DNA from: Euzebyella saccharophila
GTDB taxonomy: Bacteria > Bacteroidota > Bacteroidia > Flavobacteriales > Flavobacteriaceae
Reading direction: 5' to 3'
DNA: 64,000 nucleotides
Assembly (NCBI RefSeq): GCF_014855495.1
Contig: NZ_JACYFJ010000008.1
Coordinates: forward strand, 62,001-126,000
Made by a program: the position numbers and the translations under genes. Below are positions 53,218-61,958 of this stretch, in pieces. How positions within the stretch are numbered: position 1 is the stretch's first letter; each line of letters starts with the position of its first letter. The notes under the pieces are model-generated. The model saw only the letters and a program-made list of their open reading frames with translations. It did no database searches and was not told where the DNA came from.

Positions 53218-53976
53218 TTGTACCAATTGAATATTATTAAAGTGGATGACGTAGAGAAAATATTTTTTGATTTGGAAGAGTATAGAAAATCCGAATCTGC
53301 TAATTGTTTTTATGCTTTGAATAAACCTCGGACTGTTTTTAAACTATATCTACTTAACTATATTGATCTTAAAAAGGAGCTGAAATCTTATTATGTTGAT
53401 GATGATTTTCTTTTTTCAGATAATAGTTTAAGAAGGGCTAAGCAAAAAAATCTGTTGAAATGTTTTCAAAATGTATTATCAAGTGCTCGTATTTATGTTA
53501 GTATGTTCGTGGAGAATGATTATGAAGACGATTTTCATTGTTTTATGAAGGAATTACGTAACTATTCTATTCATAAAAGTGTATTCCCTTTAAGTTCAAG
53601 AATTAGGGTAACGCAAACTGAGGTTAAACGGTATGAAAGCTTCCAAATAGACAAAATTAAGAATGATTTATTAAACGAAATTGATAATTCAAAATCAAAA
53701 AAAGCAGGTTTAAAAAAAGCATTAAGTTTTATTCAGTCGCATGAACCGGAAATTATATTAAATGAATTATTTGAAAATTATTACTATAAACTGAAGAAGC
53801 ATTATTATGAAATAATGATTCAAAAAATAAAAGAAAATAGAAATGAATTACTGAAGTTGCAAAATCTAGATATTTCAATTACAAGAAGGATGTTAGAAAA
53901 TAATGTTAAGAATAGCTATTTGCTGACTCCTTCGAAACGACGTTATCTGTCATTTATTCTAAATAAAGTTTTATAG
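53218..53976 (+). CDS. Unrecognised protein with a HEPN-like RNxxxH motif
   Basis: 252 residues if TTG 53218 is used; GTG 53242 is another start. I do not recognise the family. The product is mostly helical, Lys- and Asn-rich, and contains KELRNYSIHKSVFPLSSRI (near residue 113), matching the Rx4H signature of HEPN ribonucleases in the form RNYxxH-xxxPLS that many uncharacterised HEPN-like proteins share. The gene is far more AT-rich than its neighbours (about 30% G+C by eye), which suggests recent transfer. It begins 8 bp after the serine hydrolase gene. Confidence 0.6.
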   Translation: MYQLNIIKVDDVEKIFFDLEEYRKSESANCFYALNKPRTVFKLYLLNYIDLKKELKSYYVDDDFLFSDNSLRRAKQKNLLKCFQNVLSSARIYVSMFVENDYEDDFHCFMKELRNYSIHKSVFPLSSRIRVTQTEVKRYESFQIDKIKNDLLNEIDNSKSKKAGLKKALSFIQSHEPEIILNELFENYYYKLKKHYYEIMIQKIKENRNELLKLQNLDISITRRMLENNVKNSYLLTPSKRRYLSFILNKVL

Positions 53977-54091
53977 CTAAAAACGATTCATTATATCTTA
54001 TTTAGTGTCCATTCCATTCAAAAGATGCTGTAATCGCTTCTGAAAGTATTTTGTTTAATTAATTGTTATTAATTTTAAACAAAAAATAATC

Positions 54092-54556
54092 ATGAAGAAA
54101 TTCACTTTAATAGCAAGTATCATTTTTATGGGGGTAGTAACTCAAGTTACGGCCCAAGAAATTACCTCCTTTCCGGGAATGTGGGGACACGATTTTTATC
54201 AGGATAAAGAAAAACTCACATGGAAGGAAGTAGATAAAATAATGTCTGAAAGCCAGGCGGCGCAACTGAATTGGCAAAAGTCAAAGAAAAATTTATTGGC
54301 CGGTAGTATCGTAGGAGCCCTTAATTTTGGTTCGGGAATCTGGTTCATCGTTAACGAGGTTGATAACAAACCTGTAACTGGTCCGGCAATCGCTTTTGCG
54401 GCTACTGGCCTCGTAGGTTCAATCTTTTTTCATAAGGCCATGAAAAATAAGAAAGAAGCAATTCTAAACTACAATGAAAGTTTGGAAAGGGAAACGTCAT
54501 TCAAGTTGGTACCCACAAGCAACAAAAACGGAGTTGGCTTGGCTTTGAAGTTTTAG
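54092..54556 (+). CDS. Hypothetical exported membrane protein
   Basis: 154 residues. N-terminal signal peptide (FTLIASIIFMGVVTQVTAQ), then a polar part with KEVDKIMSESQAAQLNW and two hydrophobic stretches (LLAGSIVGALNFGSGIWFIV and PAIAFAATGLVGSIFFHKAM). No family recognised. It may be an envelope protein with a glycine-rich transmembrane hairpin. Its stop lies 3 bp from that of the convergent gldA. Confidence 0.65.
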   Translation: MKKFTLIASIIFMGVVTQVTAQEITSFPGMWGHDFYQDKEKLTWKEVDKIMSESQAAQLNWQKSKKNLLAGSIVGALNFGSGIWFIVNEVDNKPVTGPAIAFAATGLVGSIFFHKAMKNKKEAILNYNESLERETSFKLVPTSNKNGVGLALKF

Positions 54557-54559
54557 TGT

Positions 54560-55453
54560 TTAGGATGTCAATTCTGTAAAAAGACTCTCCAGATTTTTGT
54601 TTTTACGACTTAACTGGAGGGTCTTTAATTTATTATCATGTGCAAAATCAAAAACTGCAGGGCGTCTGTCTTGAGACGTATTAAAGGTAATTTCATATAC
54701 AAAACCACCTGTATTCTTCACTTGTATCACATTAGGTAATTGATTGAGAAATGCCTCTTCTACTCGGTAATCAAACTCCACTTCAATAATCTGGTCTTGA
54801 GATTCGCGCAATTCTTCCAATTTCTTATCGGCCACCAGAACGCCGTCATTAATGATAAGGACCCGATCGCACACGGCTTCTACCTCTTTCATAATGTGGG
54901 TAGATAATAAAATGGTTTTCTCTCGCCCTATTTCTTTTATAAGCTTACGAATCTCAATTAGCTGGTTTGGGTCAAGACCGGTGGTAGGCTCGTCTAAAAT
55001 CAATACTTCGGGGTCATGTAGTAGCGCTGCAGCAAGTCCCACCCGTTGGCGATAGCCTTTTGATAGCTGACCAATTTTTTTATGAGCCTCGGGAGATAGT
55101 CCTGTAAGGTCAATGACTTCCGCTATTCTGTTTTTATCACATTTGTAGACATCGGCATTAAATGTCAAATATTCCTCTACGTACATTTCAAGGTATAAGG
55201 GATTGTGTTCCGGTAGATACCCTATGCTTTGTTGCACTTCTTTGGATTGTGTGAGCACATCAAAAGAATTGACCTTTGCTATACCTTCATCGGCCTTATG
55301 ATAGGTTGTCAATATTTTCATCATGGTAGACTTGCCAGCACCATTGGGGCCTAAAAAACCAACGATTTCCCCTTTTTTAAGGTCGAAAGAAATATCGTTC
55401 AGAGCTTTTTGGGTACCAAAAGTTTTGGTGATGTGCTGCACGGAAATGGACAT
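54560..55453 (-). CDS. gldA: Gliding motility ABC transporter ATP-binding protein GldA
   Basis: ATPase of the Gld ABC transporter needed for gliding in some Flavobacteria. 297 residues. Walker A VGFLGPNGAGKSTMMKILTT, Q-loop IGYLPEHNPLYLEMYVEEYL, signature LSKGYRQRVGLAAALLHDPE, Walker B VLILDEPTTGLDP and H-loop LLSTHIMKEVEAVCDRVLII. The FNADVYKC region and the length fit GldA rather than a generic ABC ATPase. The permease gldF/gldG genes are not adjacent. Confidence 0.85.
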   Translation of the reverse strand: MSISVQHITKTFGTQKALNDISFDLKKGEIVGFLGPNGAGKSTMMKILTTYHKADEGIAKVNSFDVLTQSKEVQQSIGYLPEHNPLYLEMYVEEYLTFNADVYKCDKNRIAEVIDLTGLSPEAHKKIGQLSKGYRQRVGLAAALLHDPEVLILDEPTTGLDPNQLIEIRKLIKEIGREKTILLSTHIMKEVEAVCDRVLIINDGVLVADKKLEELRESQDQIIEVEFDYRVEEAFLNQLPNVIQVKNTGGFVYEITFNTSQDRRPAVFDFAHDNKLKTLQLSRKNKNLESLFTELTS

Positions 55454-55598
55454 ATCGTAATTGAAATTTACTTGATTGAGGAACTATTATTAAAACTGAT
55501 AACGGCAGAAAAACCATTTTCAAAATCAAAAATAGCCAATAAATAGGGTATTTGCTTGAGTGATTAAAATATTAATCCAAAAAAATAGCTTCCTACAA

Positions 55599-55628
55599 TT
55601 TGATTTCTAAATATAATTGTTACTTTAG
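55599..55628 (+). promoter_or_regulatory. Promoter of the Phe/Tyr operon
   Basis: TTTG at 55599-55602, 18-bp spacer, TACTTTAG at 55621-55628 (one mismatch to TAnnTTTG). Transcription would start near 55634, 13 nt before the leader-peptide ATG. Confidence 0.65.
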
Positions 55629-55646
55629 CCGAAGTTTAAGTGTACA

Positions 55647-55718
55647 ATGTCAAAGCAATATTTTTTTAGCGGTTTTTATTTTTACTTCTTTTTTAAAAGA
55701 GGTGCGGGACTGTTATAG
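55647..55718 (+). CDS. Phe/Tyr-rich leader peptide of an attenuator
   Basis: A 23-codon ORF, ATG 55647 to TAG 55716-55718, too short for ordinary gene finding. Residues 5-16 read YFFSGFYFYFFF: seven Phe and three Tyr in twelve residues. It lies between a good promoter and a hairpin terminator in front of pheA. This is the layout of the pheL-type regulatory peptide: ribosome stalling at Phe/Tyr codons when charged tRNA is scarce would decide whether the downstream terminator forms. Bacteroidota examples of such leaders for this operon are unknown to me. Confidence 0.75.
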   Translation: MSKQYFFSGFYFYFFFKRGAGLL

Positions 55719-55743
55719 AATATTGTAATCAAGATATTATGTG

Positions 55744-55773
55744 AAAGTCCCGTGAAAAACGGGACTTTTTTTT
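55744..55773 (+). terminator. Attenuator terminator upstream of pheA
   Basis: AAAGTCCCGT pairs with ACGGGACTTT, followed by Ts. An alternative partner for its left arm exists upstream: CGGGACT at 55705-55711, within the last leader-peptide codons, complements AGTCCCG at 55746-55752. The two pairings exclude each other, giving an antiterminator/terminator switch. Together these features fill the 350-bp gap 55454-55804. Confidence 0.82.
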
Positions 55774-55804
55774 GTTTAACGCGTATGCATTTTTTAAAGA
55801 ACTA

Positions 55805-56632
55805 ATGAGTTTAAAGGTTGCCATTCAGGGGATTAAAGGGTCTAACCATCATCAGGTTGCCAAAGAGTATTTTGGGGAAGAAATTGATTTGGTAGAATGT
55901 ATGTCCTTTGATTTTTTGGTAGACCAGCTTTTGGAAAAGTCGGCCGATGTTGGCGTTATGGCTATTGAGAATTCCATTGCCGGTTCGATTATTCCCAACT
56001 ATGCTTTGGTCTATCATAATAACCTGCATATCATTGGTGAGCATTACCTGAACATCAATCACAATTTGATGATGCTCAAGGGTCAAAAAATAGAGGATAT
56101 TGAAGAAGTGCGTTCACACCCTATGGCATTGCTTCAGTGCAAGGAGTTTTTTAGGGATTATCCGAATATAAAACAGGTGGAAGATGTAGATACTGCAGAG
56201 ACCGCCAAACGAATTCAAGAACAACAATTGAAACATGTAGCGGCCATTGCTCCCCAGGTAGCATCGGAACTGTACGATTTGAACATCGTAGCGCCCAGCA
56301 TTCAGACCATTAAAAATAATGCGACCCGTTTTATTATTGTAAAGACAAAAAATAAGGAGCTTCCAAAGGAAGAGATTAACAAGGCATCGTTGCGGTTTTT
56401 GACCGACCATAAACGCGGCAGTCTCGCTACTGTGCTTAATGTGATGAGTGATTGCAGGTTGAACCTGACCAAAATTCAGTCGTTGCCGGTCATTGAAAAA
56501 CCTTGGAAGTATTCCTTTTTTGTGGATGTAACTTTTGAGGAATACGGCTATTTTGAAAAAGCCAAATCACTGTTGAACATCATGGCCGAAGACTTTAAAG
56601 TATTAGGCGAATACAAAAATACAAGAGTATGA
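55805..56632 (+). CDS. pheA: Prephenate dehydratase
   Basis: Converts prephenate to phenylpyruvate. 275 residues from ATG 55805, which opens the conserved LKVAIQGIKGSNHHQVAKEY; an upstream start at 55772 would fall in the terminator tail. Motifs: GVMAIENSIAGSIIPNYALV (catalytic domain), NNATRFIIVKTK (the TRF motif), and C-terminal ACT domain with HKRGSLATVLNVMSDCRLNL and TKIQSLPVIEKPWKYSFFVD (Phe feedback site). Controlled by the attenuator upstream. Overlaps the next start codon (ATGA). Confidence 0.94.
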   Translation: MSLKVAIQGIKGSNHHQVAKEYFGEEIDLVECMSFDFLVDQLLEKSADVGVMAIENSIAGSIIPNYALVYHNNLHIIGEHYLNINHNLMMLKGQKIEDIEEVRSHPMALLQCKEFFRDYPNIKQVEDVDTAETAKRIQEQQLKHVAAIAPQVASELYDLNIVAPSIQTIKNNATRFIIVKTKNKELPKEEINKASLRFLTDHKRGSLATVLNVMSDCRLNLTKIQSLPVIEKPWKYSFFVDVTFEEYGYFEKAKSLLNIMAEDFKVLGEYKNTRV

Positions 56633-57774
56633 TACGCACGGCGAACCGTTTGCATACCGTAGAAGAATATTACTTTTCAAAGAAGTTGAGGGAGGTACGT
56701 GGCTTAATGGCACAGGGCAAACCTATTATCAATATGGGCATTGGTAGCCCAGATTTGGCACCTTCCAAAGAAATCATTGAGGCGGTTCAAAATGCCGTTT
56801 GGGAAGATGGGGCACATCAATACCAGAGTTACCAAGGTTTGCCCGAACTTAGGGAGGCAATGGCAAGCTTTTACAAGCAACGTTTTCAGGTAACGGTAGA
56901 ATCGGCAAATGAAATCCTTCCTTTAATGGGCTCAAAAGAAGGGATTATGCACATAAGCATGGCTTTCTTGAATGAAGGGGATGCTGTTTTGGTACCCAAC
57001 CCGGGTTATCCTACGTATACCTCCGTTACCAAATTGGTGGGGGCAGAAGTAAAGTACTACGGGCTTACCGAAGAAGGAGGATGGTTTCCTGATATTAGGA
57101 CATTGGAGCGAATGGATCTGTCAAAGGTCAAAATCATGTGGGTAGGATATCCGCACATGCCAACCGGAGCAACGGCCTCGAAGGCACAATATAAAGAGCT
57201 GGTCGACTTCGCCAAGAAGAATGATATTTTGATAGTGAATGACAACCCTTATAGTTTTGTTCTAAATGACCACCCTGTAAGTATTATGGAGGTAGAAGGG
57301 GCCAAAGAGGTGGCTTTGGAACTCAATTCATTAAGTAAGACCTTTAACATGGCCGGTTGGCGTGTGGGCATGGTGTTGGGTAATACGGAACATATCAATG
57401 CCGTTTTGAAGGTGAAAAGCAATATGGACTCCGGAATGTTTTATGGTATTCAAAAAGGTGCCATTGCCGCATTGAACAGTGGACAAGAATGGTTCGATAG
57501 TTTAAAGGAAGTGTATACCAAAAGAAGGAATTTAATCTTTCAGTTGGCAGATAAACTGAACTGTACGTATGACACGAATGCGGTGGGCATGTTCGTTTGG
57601 GCCAAACTTCCTGCGGATATTGAATCTGCGGAAGAATTTATAGACAAGGTACTGTACGAGAAGGATATTTTTATCACTCCGGGTACCATTTTCGGAAGTA
57701 ACGGCGAAGGCTACATTCGGTTTTCACTTTGTGTGACCGAAGAAAAAATACAAGAAGCCATCAGTAGGTTTTAA
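56629..57774 (+). CDS. Class I/II PLP aminotransferase of the aromatic operon
   Basis: 381 residues, fold-type I aminotransferase. PLP lysine in ELNSLSKTFNMAGWRVGMVL, IVNDNPYSFVLND for the cofactor Asn/Asp-Tyr, HQYQSYQGLPELREAMASFY for the N-terminal part and GEGYIRFSLCVTEEKI near the end. In this operon it most likely transaminates phenylpyruvate and 4-hydroxyphenylpyruvate, or prephenate. Annotation by context; sequence alone cannot separate these from aspartate or LL-DAP substrates. Start overlaps pheA stop. Confidence 0.88.
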   Translation: MIRTANRLHTVEEYYFSKKLREVRGLMAQGKPIINMGIGSPDLAPSKEIIEAVQNAVWEDGAHQYQSYQGLPELREAMASFYKQRFQVTVESANEILPLMGSKEGIMHISMAFLNEGDAVLVPNPGYPTYTSVTKLVGAEVKYYGLTEEGGWFPDIRTLERMDLSKVKIMWVGYPHMPTGATASKAQYKELVDFAKKNDILIVNDNPYSFVLNDHPVSIMEVEGAKEVALELNSLSKTFNMAGWRVGMVLGNTEHINAVLKVKSNMDSGMFYGIQKGAIAALNSGQEWFDSLKEVYTKRRNLIFQLADKLNCTYDTNAVGMFVWAKLPADIESAEEFIDKVLYEKDIFITPGTIFGSNGEGYIRFSLCVTEEKIQEAISRF

Positions 57775-57785
57775 AGAGGAAAAGT

Positions 57786-58664
57786 ATGAACGTTTTTATC
57801 ATCGGAATAGGATTAATTGGAGGTTCCTTTGCAAGGGATATTAGGAGATTGCGACCTGATACCACCTTTTATGGAATTGATGCCAACGAGTCACACCTAG
57901 AAGAAGCTTTAGCGTTGGGCCTGATCGATAAAAAATCCGATTATAGTGAACTTTCGGTGGCGGATATGGTCATCGTATCCATTCCGGTAGATGTATTGGT
58001 AGAAGAATTGCCTAAAATTCTCGATGTTGTTAATGATGATTGCGTGGTGTTCGATGGGGGTTCTACCAAAAGTTTGATTTGTAAGGTGTTGGAAGACCAT
58101 CCTAAAAGAAGAAACTTTTTAGCGGCCCACCCCATTGCGGGAACGGAATTTTCCGGACCTTCGGCGGCCATCGAAAATTTATATGCCGGAAAGACCAATA
58201 TCATCTGTGAAGTAGAAAAAACGGCTTTTAAATTGCAAGAACGGGCATTAGAGCTGTTTCAAGATATGGGAATGCGCATTCGGTATATGAATCCGCAAGC
58301 ACATGATAAACACATCGCCTATGTGTCGCATTTGTCACACATCAGCTCCTTTATGTTGGGAAAAACGGTTATTGAGAAGGAGAAAAATGAACGTGATATT
58401 TTTGACATGGCGGGGAGTGGTTTTGAGAGTACCGTACGGTTGGCAAAGAGTTCGCCGGCCATGTGGACGCCCATTTTTAAGCACAACAAAGAGAATGTGG
58501 TAGAAACCTTGGAAGAGTACATTCAAAACCTGCAAAAGTTCATGCAGCTTATTAAAGACGATGATTATGAAGGTATCTATAGAGAAATGAACGATACCAA
58601 TAAGATAAAGGAAATTTTAAACGGAATACCCCTTAATAATAGTAAAACAGTAACAAACAAATAA
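57786..58664 (+). CDS. tyrA: Prephenate dehydrogenase
   Basis: Oxidative decarboxylation of prephenate to 4-hydroxyphenylpyruvate. 292 residues. NAD motif NVFIIGIGLIGGSFARDIRR, DMVIVSIPVDVLVEELPKIL, the catalytic His in LAAHPIAGTEFSGPSAA, and HDKHIAYVSHLSHISSFML with the second conserved His. No chorismate mutase or ACT domain attached. A GAGG-rich tract precedes the ATG, 11 bp after the aminotransferase stop. Confidence 0.94.
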   Translation: MNVFIIGIGLIGGSFARDIRRLRPDTTFYGIDANESHLEEALALGLIDKKSDYSELSVADMVIVSIPVDVLVEELPKILDVVNDDCVVFDGGSTKSLICKVLEDHPKRRNFLAAHPIAGTEFSGPSAAIENLYAGKTNIICEVEKTAFKLQERALELFQDMGMRIRYMNPQAHDKHIAYVSHLSHISSFMLGKTVIEKEKNERDIFDMAGSGFESTVRLAKSSPAMWTPIFKHNKENVVETLEEYIQNLQKFMQLIKDDDYEGIYREMNDTNKIKEILNGIPLNNSKTVTNK

Positions 58665-58737
58665 GTCAAACAAGGAAGAAGAAAACAAAACGGTTTTTGT
58701 AATCCTTTCTGTCTTTTATCGCAGAAAAATTGAAACA

Positions 58738-59820
58738 ATGGAAAACAAGAAAGAAATGAGAAAATGGTTGGATGATTTAGGGTTAGATCATCCATTGGTC
58801 ATCGCAGGTCCATGTAGTGCTGAGACCGAGGAGCAGGTGTTGAGAATAGCCCATGACCTAAAAGATACAGACGTGAATTACTACCGCGCCGGTATCTGGA
58901 AGCCTCGTACCCGCCCAGGAAACTTTGAAGGGGTAGGTGCTCTTGGCTTAAAATGGTTACAACGCGTAAAAGAAGAAACGGGAATGAAAACCGCAACTGA
59001 GGTTGCTAACCGTGCCCACGTAGAATTGGCATTGGAGCACGATGTAGATTTGTTGTGGGTGGGTGCCCGTTCTACGGTTAGCCCGTTCATTATGCAAGAA
59101 TTGGCAGACGCCTTGGAAGGTACTGATAAGGTGGTTTTGGTGAAAAACCCCGTGAATCCAGATTTGGCCTTATGGTTGGGTGGTATCGAAAGATTGTATA
59201 CCGCTGGGATCGAGAAATTAGGTGCTATTCATAGAGGTTTCTCTACTTATGAAAAAACGAAGTACAGAAATATTCCAGAGTGGCAAATGGCCATTGAGTT
59301 TCAGGATAAATTTCCTGACTTGCCTTTAATCAACGATCCATCTCACATCACCGGTAAGCGTGACATGATTTTTGATGTTTCACAAACGGCCTTGGATCTA
59401 AATTTTGACGGATTGATGATCGAAACGCACCATGATCCTGATAATGCTTGGAGTGATGCTGCACAACAGGTGACTCCATCAAAATTGGTGCAGATCATGA
59501 AAGACCTTAGAATCAGGAAAGAAAGCGATAGCGAGGCTGAATACAATGCCAAATTGAGCAATTTGCGTGCGCAAATCGATATTCTTGATGGTCAATTGAT
59601 CGAGACCATGGGTAAGAGAATGAAAGTGTCAGATGGTATAGGTGCCTTGAAGAAGGAGAAAAATGTTGCGGTGCTTCAATCTAACAGATGGAACCAAATT
59701 TTAGGTGCTATGATCTTGGAAGGAGAATCACACGGTTTAAGTGAGGAGTTTGTCTTGAAAATGTTCAAGGCTATCCACCAAGAATCTATCAATCACCAAG
59801 AAAAAATTATCAATGGATAA
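58738..59820 (+). CDS. Bifunctional DAHP synthase / chorismate mutase (type II)
   Basis: 360 residues. N-terminal 265: DAHP synthase with PLVIAGPCSAETEEQVLRIA, YYRAGIWKPRTRPGNFEGVG, DLLWVGARSTVSPF, LVKNPVNPDLALWLG, GFSTYEKTKYRNIPEWQ, and LINDPSHITGKRD. C-terminal 90: AroQ-type chorismate mutase (LSNLRAQIDILDGQLIETMG, KRMKVSDGIGALKKEKNVAV). The fusion supplies both the first shikimate step and the branch step to prephenate, so pheA, aminotransferase, tyrA and this gene form an almost closed Phe/Tyr unit. Strong terminator follows. Confidence 0.94.
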   Translation: MENKKEMRKWLDDLGLDHPLVIAGPCSAETEEQVLRIAHDLKDTDVNYYRAGIWKPRTRPGNFEGVGALGLKWLQRVKEETGMKTATEVANRAHVELALEHDVDLLWVGARSTVSPFIMQELADALEGTDKVVLVKNPVNPDLALWLGGIERLYTAGIEKLGAIHRGFSTYEKTKYRNIPEWQMAIEFQDKFPDLPLINDPSHITGKRDMIFDVSQTALDLNFDGLMIETHHDPDNAWSDAAQQVTPSKLVQIMKDLRIRKESDSEAEYNAKLSNLRAQIDILDGQLIETMGKRMKVSDGIGALKKEKNVAVLQSNRWNQILGAMILEGESHGLSEEFVLKMFKAIHQESINHQEKIING

Positions 59821-59838
59821 TTGCTTGGTAAGCATTTT

Positions 59839-59867
59839 AAAAAAGCCCCGAATTTCGGGGCTTTTTT
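59839..59867 (+). terminator. Terminator of the Phe/Tyr operon
   Basis: AAAAAAGCCCCGAA with TTCGGGGCTTTTTT. The A-run on the left could also serve the convergent gene at 59886. Confidence 0.9.
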
Positions 59868-59885
59868 GTTTTTAAAGAATTTGTT

Positions 59886-60326
59886 TTAGTCTCTCTTAAA
59901 GATGTATCGGGTAATAAAAATACCCTGCCCGTCTTTATCACCGGCATCTGCTTCTACACCGCTGGTGACAAAAACCAGCTCCCAGCCTTCCGAGGCCATA
60001 GCCGATAATTTAGAGGAAATAACGGCATCGTTGGCGGCAATGTTCTGAAACCTGATTCCGGCAATATTGTAAAAGTTGAGAAGCTTGGTTTCTTCAAAGT
60101 TTTTTACACGAATATCACCTCTTTTTGATTTGTTGCGGGTATTGTCTTCTTCAGTTTGTTCTGAGGTAAACTCCTCAAAATCTTTATCTTCTTGGCCATC
60201 GATAATTCGAGAGCGCCCCATTCCGCTGGGTACAATAGATTCTACACTGGTGATTACCTTGTATTCTTGGGCTTGCAATACTGCCAATGTGAAAAATAAC
60301 ATGGGCAGTAAAATTAATTTTTTCAT
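59886..60326 (-). CDS. Secreted protein with DUF4177-like C-terminus
   Basis: 146 residues. Signal peptide KKLILLPMLFFTLAVLQAQ. A charged middle (EDKDFEEFTSEQTEEDNTRN) leads to SKLSAMASEGWELVFVTSGV and IFITRYIFKRD, where the EGWELV block and a final beta strand recall DUF4177. Family membership is a guess. Probably periplasmic or surface-exposed; no neighbour suggests a role. Confidence 0.65.
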   Translation of the reverse strand: MKKLILLPMLFFTLAVLQAQEYKVITSVESIVPSGMGRSRIIDGQEDKDFEEFTSEQTEEDNTRNKSKRGDIRVKNFEETKLLNFYNIAGIRFQNIAANDAVISSKLSAMASEGWELVFVTSGVEADAGDKDGQGIFITRYIFKRD

Positions 60327-60454
60327 TCATTTTTAAATTTGTTTGTAGTTAAAGACAAAAGAAATAGAAAAAGGTTGCATGGGGGCAAATGCCTCCTTGA
60401 TAAAGAGGTGCATTTATAAAAGTATTGCTTTTCTTTGTAGCATATAAAAAATAA

Positions 60455-61408
60455 ATGACAGGAACCGTTTATAAATCTACCGGCAGTTGGTACACCGTTA
60501 AAAATCAAGAGGGTGATTTTTTTGAATGCCGTATAAAGGGTAAGTTCCGTATTCAAGGTATTAAGAGCACCAACCCTATTGCGGTGGGTGATGTTGTGGA
60601 ATTTGAAATAGAGCAGCTGGGAGATGATACCGTGGGGGTCATTCACCACATAGAAGACCGTAAGAATTACATCATTCGTAAGTCTGTGAATCTTTCAAAG
60701 CAGACCCATATCATCGCGGCGAATTTAGATCAGGTTTTTTTACTGGTTACCTTGAACAACCCGGTAACCTATACCATTTTTATAGATCGGTTTTTGGCTA
60801 CGGCCGAGGCCTATGAAATTCCTACCATATTACTTTTTAATAAGGTAGATACTTATGAAATAGAAGAACTGGCGGAGATTAAGTTTTTAGCCGAGATGTA
60901 CCGAAAAATTGGGTATACCTGTATAGGCATATCTGCCAAGACCGGAAAAAACGTCGATAAGGTCAAAGAATTGATGACCAATACCACCAGCATGTTTGCC
61001 GGGCATTCCGGAGCTGGTAAATCTACTTTAGTGAATGCTTTGGAGCCTAGTCTCGATTTAAAGACTGCAGAAATATCCGAACAGCATTTACAAGGGCAAC
61101 ACACCACCACTTTTGCAGAGATGTTTGACCTTGATTTTGGAGGACGAATCATTGATACTCCAGGAATTAAAGGTTTCGGAATCGTGGATATGGAAAAAGA
61201 TGAAATTGGAGACTACTTTCCGGAATTTTTTGCTTTAAAAGGCGAATGTAAATTCAACAATTGTTTGCATTTAGATGAACCCAAATGTGCGGTCAAAGAA
61301 GCCTTGGAAAACGATGAGGTTGCTTGGAGCAGGTACCGGAGTTATGTACAAATGGTCACTGGGGAAGAGGAAACCTACCGAACAGATATTCACGATAACA
61401 AGAAATAG
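60455..61408 (+). CDS. rsgA: Ribosome small-subunit-dependent GTPase A
   Basis: Circularly permuted GTPase assisting late 30S maturation. 317 residues. N-terminal OB domain (TGTVYKSTGSWYTVKNQEGD, NPIAVGDVVEFEIEQ), then G4 LFNKVD before G1 MFAGHSGAGKSTLVNALEPS and G3 DTPGIKGFG, the permuted order. Zinc-finger cysteines in GECKFNNCLHLDEPKCAVKE near the C-terminus. 18 bp before dtd, so co-transcription is likely. Confidence 0.96.
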   Translation: MTGTVYKSTGSWYTVKNQEGDFFECRIKGKFRIQGIKSTNPIAVGDVVEFEIEQLGDDTVGVIHHIEDRKNYIIRKSVNLSKQTHIIAANLDQVFLLVTLNNPVTYTIFIDRFLATAEAYEIPTILLFNKVDTYEIEELAEIKFLAEMYRKIGYTCIGISAKTGKNVDKVKELMTNTTSMFAGHSGAGKSTLVNALEPSLDLKTAEISEQHLQGQHTTTFAEMFDLDFGGRIIDTPGIKGFGIVDMEKDEIGDYFPEFFALKGECKFNNCLHLDEPKCAVKEALENDEVAWSRYRSYVQMVTGEEETYRTDIHDNKK

Positions 61409-61426
61409 AAAAAAGTTCAGCAAGGT

Positions 61427-61879
61427 ATGCGGTCGGTAATACAGCGAGTGGCTTGGGCCAGTGTAACGGTAGAGGGGAAAAAAGTATCGGAGATAAAAAA
61501 TGGCCTTTTGATATTGCTAGGTATAGAAGATGCCGATGGAAAGGAAGACATTGAATGGCTGTCAAGAAAATTGGTAAACCTACGCATTTTTAATGATGAT
61601 GATGGTGTTATGAACAAGTCATTGTTAGATGTGGACGGAGAGGCCATCGTGGTAAGCCAATTTACCTTACATGCCGCAACAAAGAAAGGCAATCGTCCTT
61701 CCTATATAAAAGCTTCTAAACCGGAGGTGGCAATTCCCCTTTACGAAGCTTTCGTGAAACAGTTGGAAAAAGACTTGGGCAAAAAAGTAGGAACAGGTGT
61801 TTTTGGAGCCGATATGAAGGTTGAATTGTTAAACGACGGCCCAGTTACTATAACGTTTGATACAAAGAACAAAGAATAA
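61427..61879 (+). CDS. dtd: D-aminoacyl-tRNA deacylase
   Basis: Hydrolyses D-amino acids mischarged on tRNA. 150 residues. MRSVIQRVAWASVTVEGK opening, LLILLGIEDADGKEDIEWLS, the SQFTLHA active-site motif in IVVSQFTLHAATKKGNRPSY and the cross-subunit Gly-cisPro in LLNDGPVTITFDT. Normal length. Follows rsgA. Confidence 0.95.
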   Translation: MRSVIQRVAWASVTVEGKKVSEIKNGLLILLGIEDADGKEDIEWLSRKLVNLRIFNDDDGVMNKSLLDVDGEAIVVSQFTLHAATKKGNRPSYIKASKPEVAIPLYEAFVKQLEKDLGKKVGTGVFGADMKVELLNDGPVTITFDTKNKE

Positions 61880-61958
61880 GGCCACCTTGTCGAATATATC
61901 TTGCTTTCTGTAAGAAAAATAGGTGATTTGTTGCCGTAAGGTACCAACTCACTTTTTC

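Noticed and set aside
55640-55775. T-box riboswitch upstream of pheA
   Set aside because: No T-box core sequence or specifier stem; the Phe/Tyr-rich leader ORF with alternative hairpins explains the region better.
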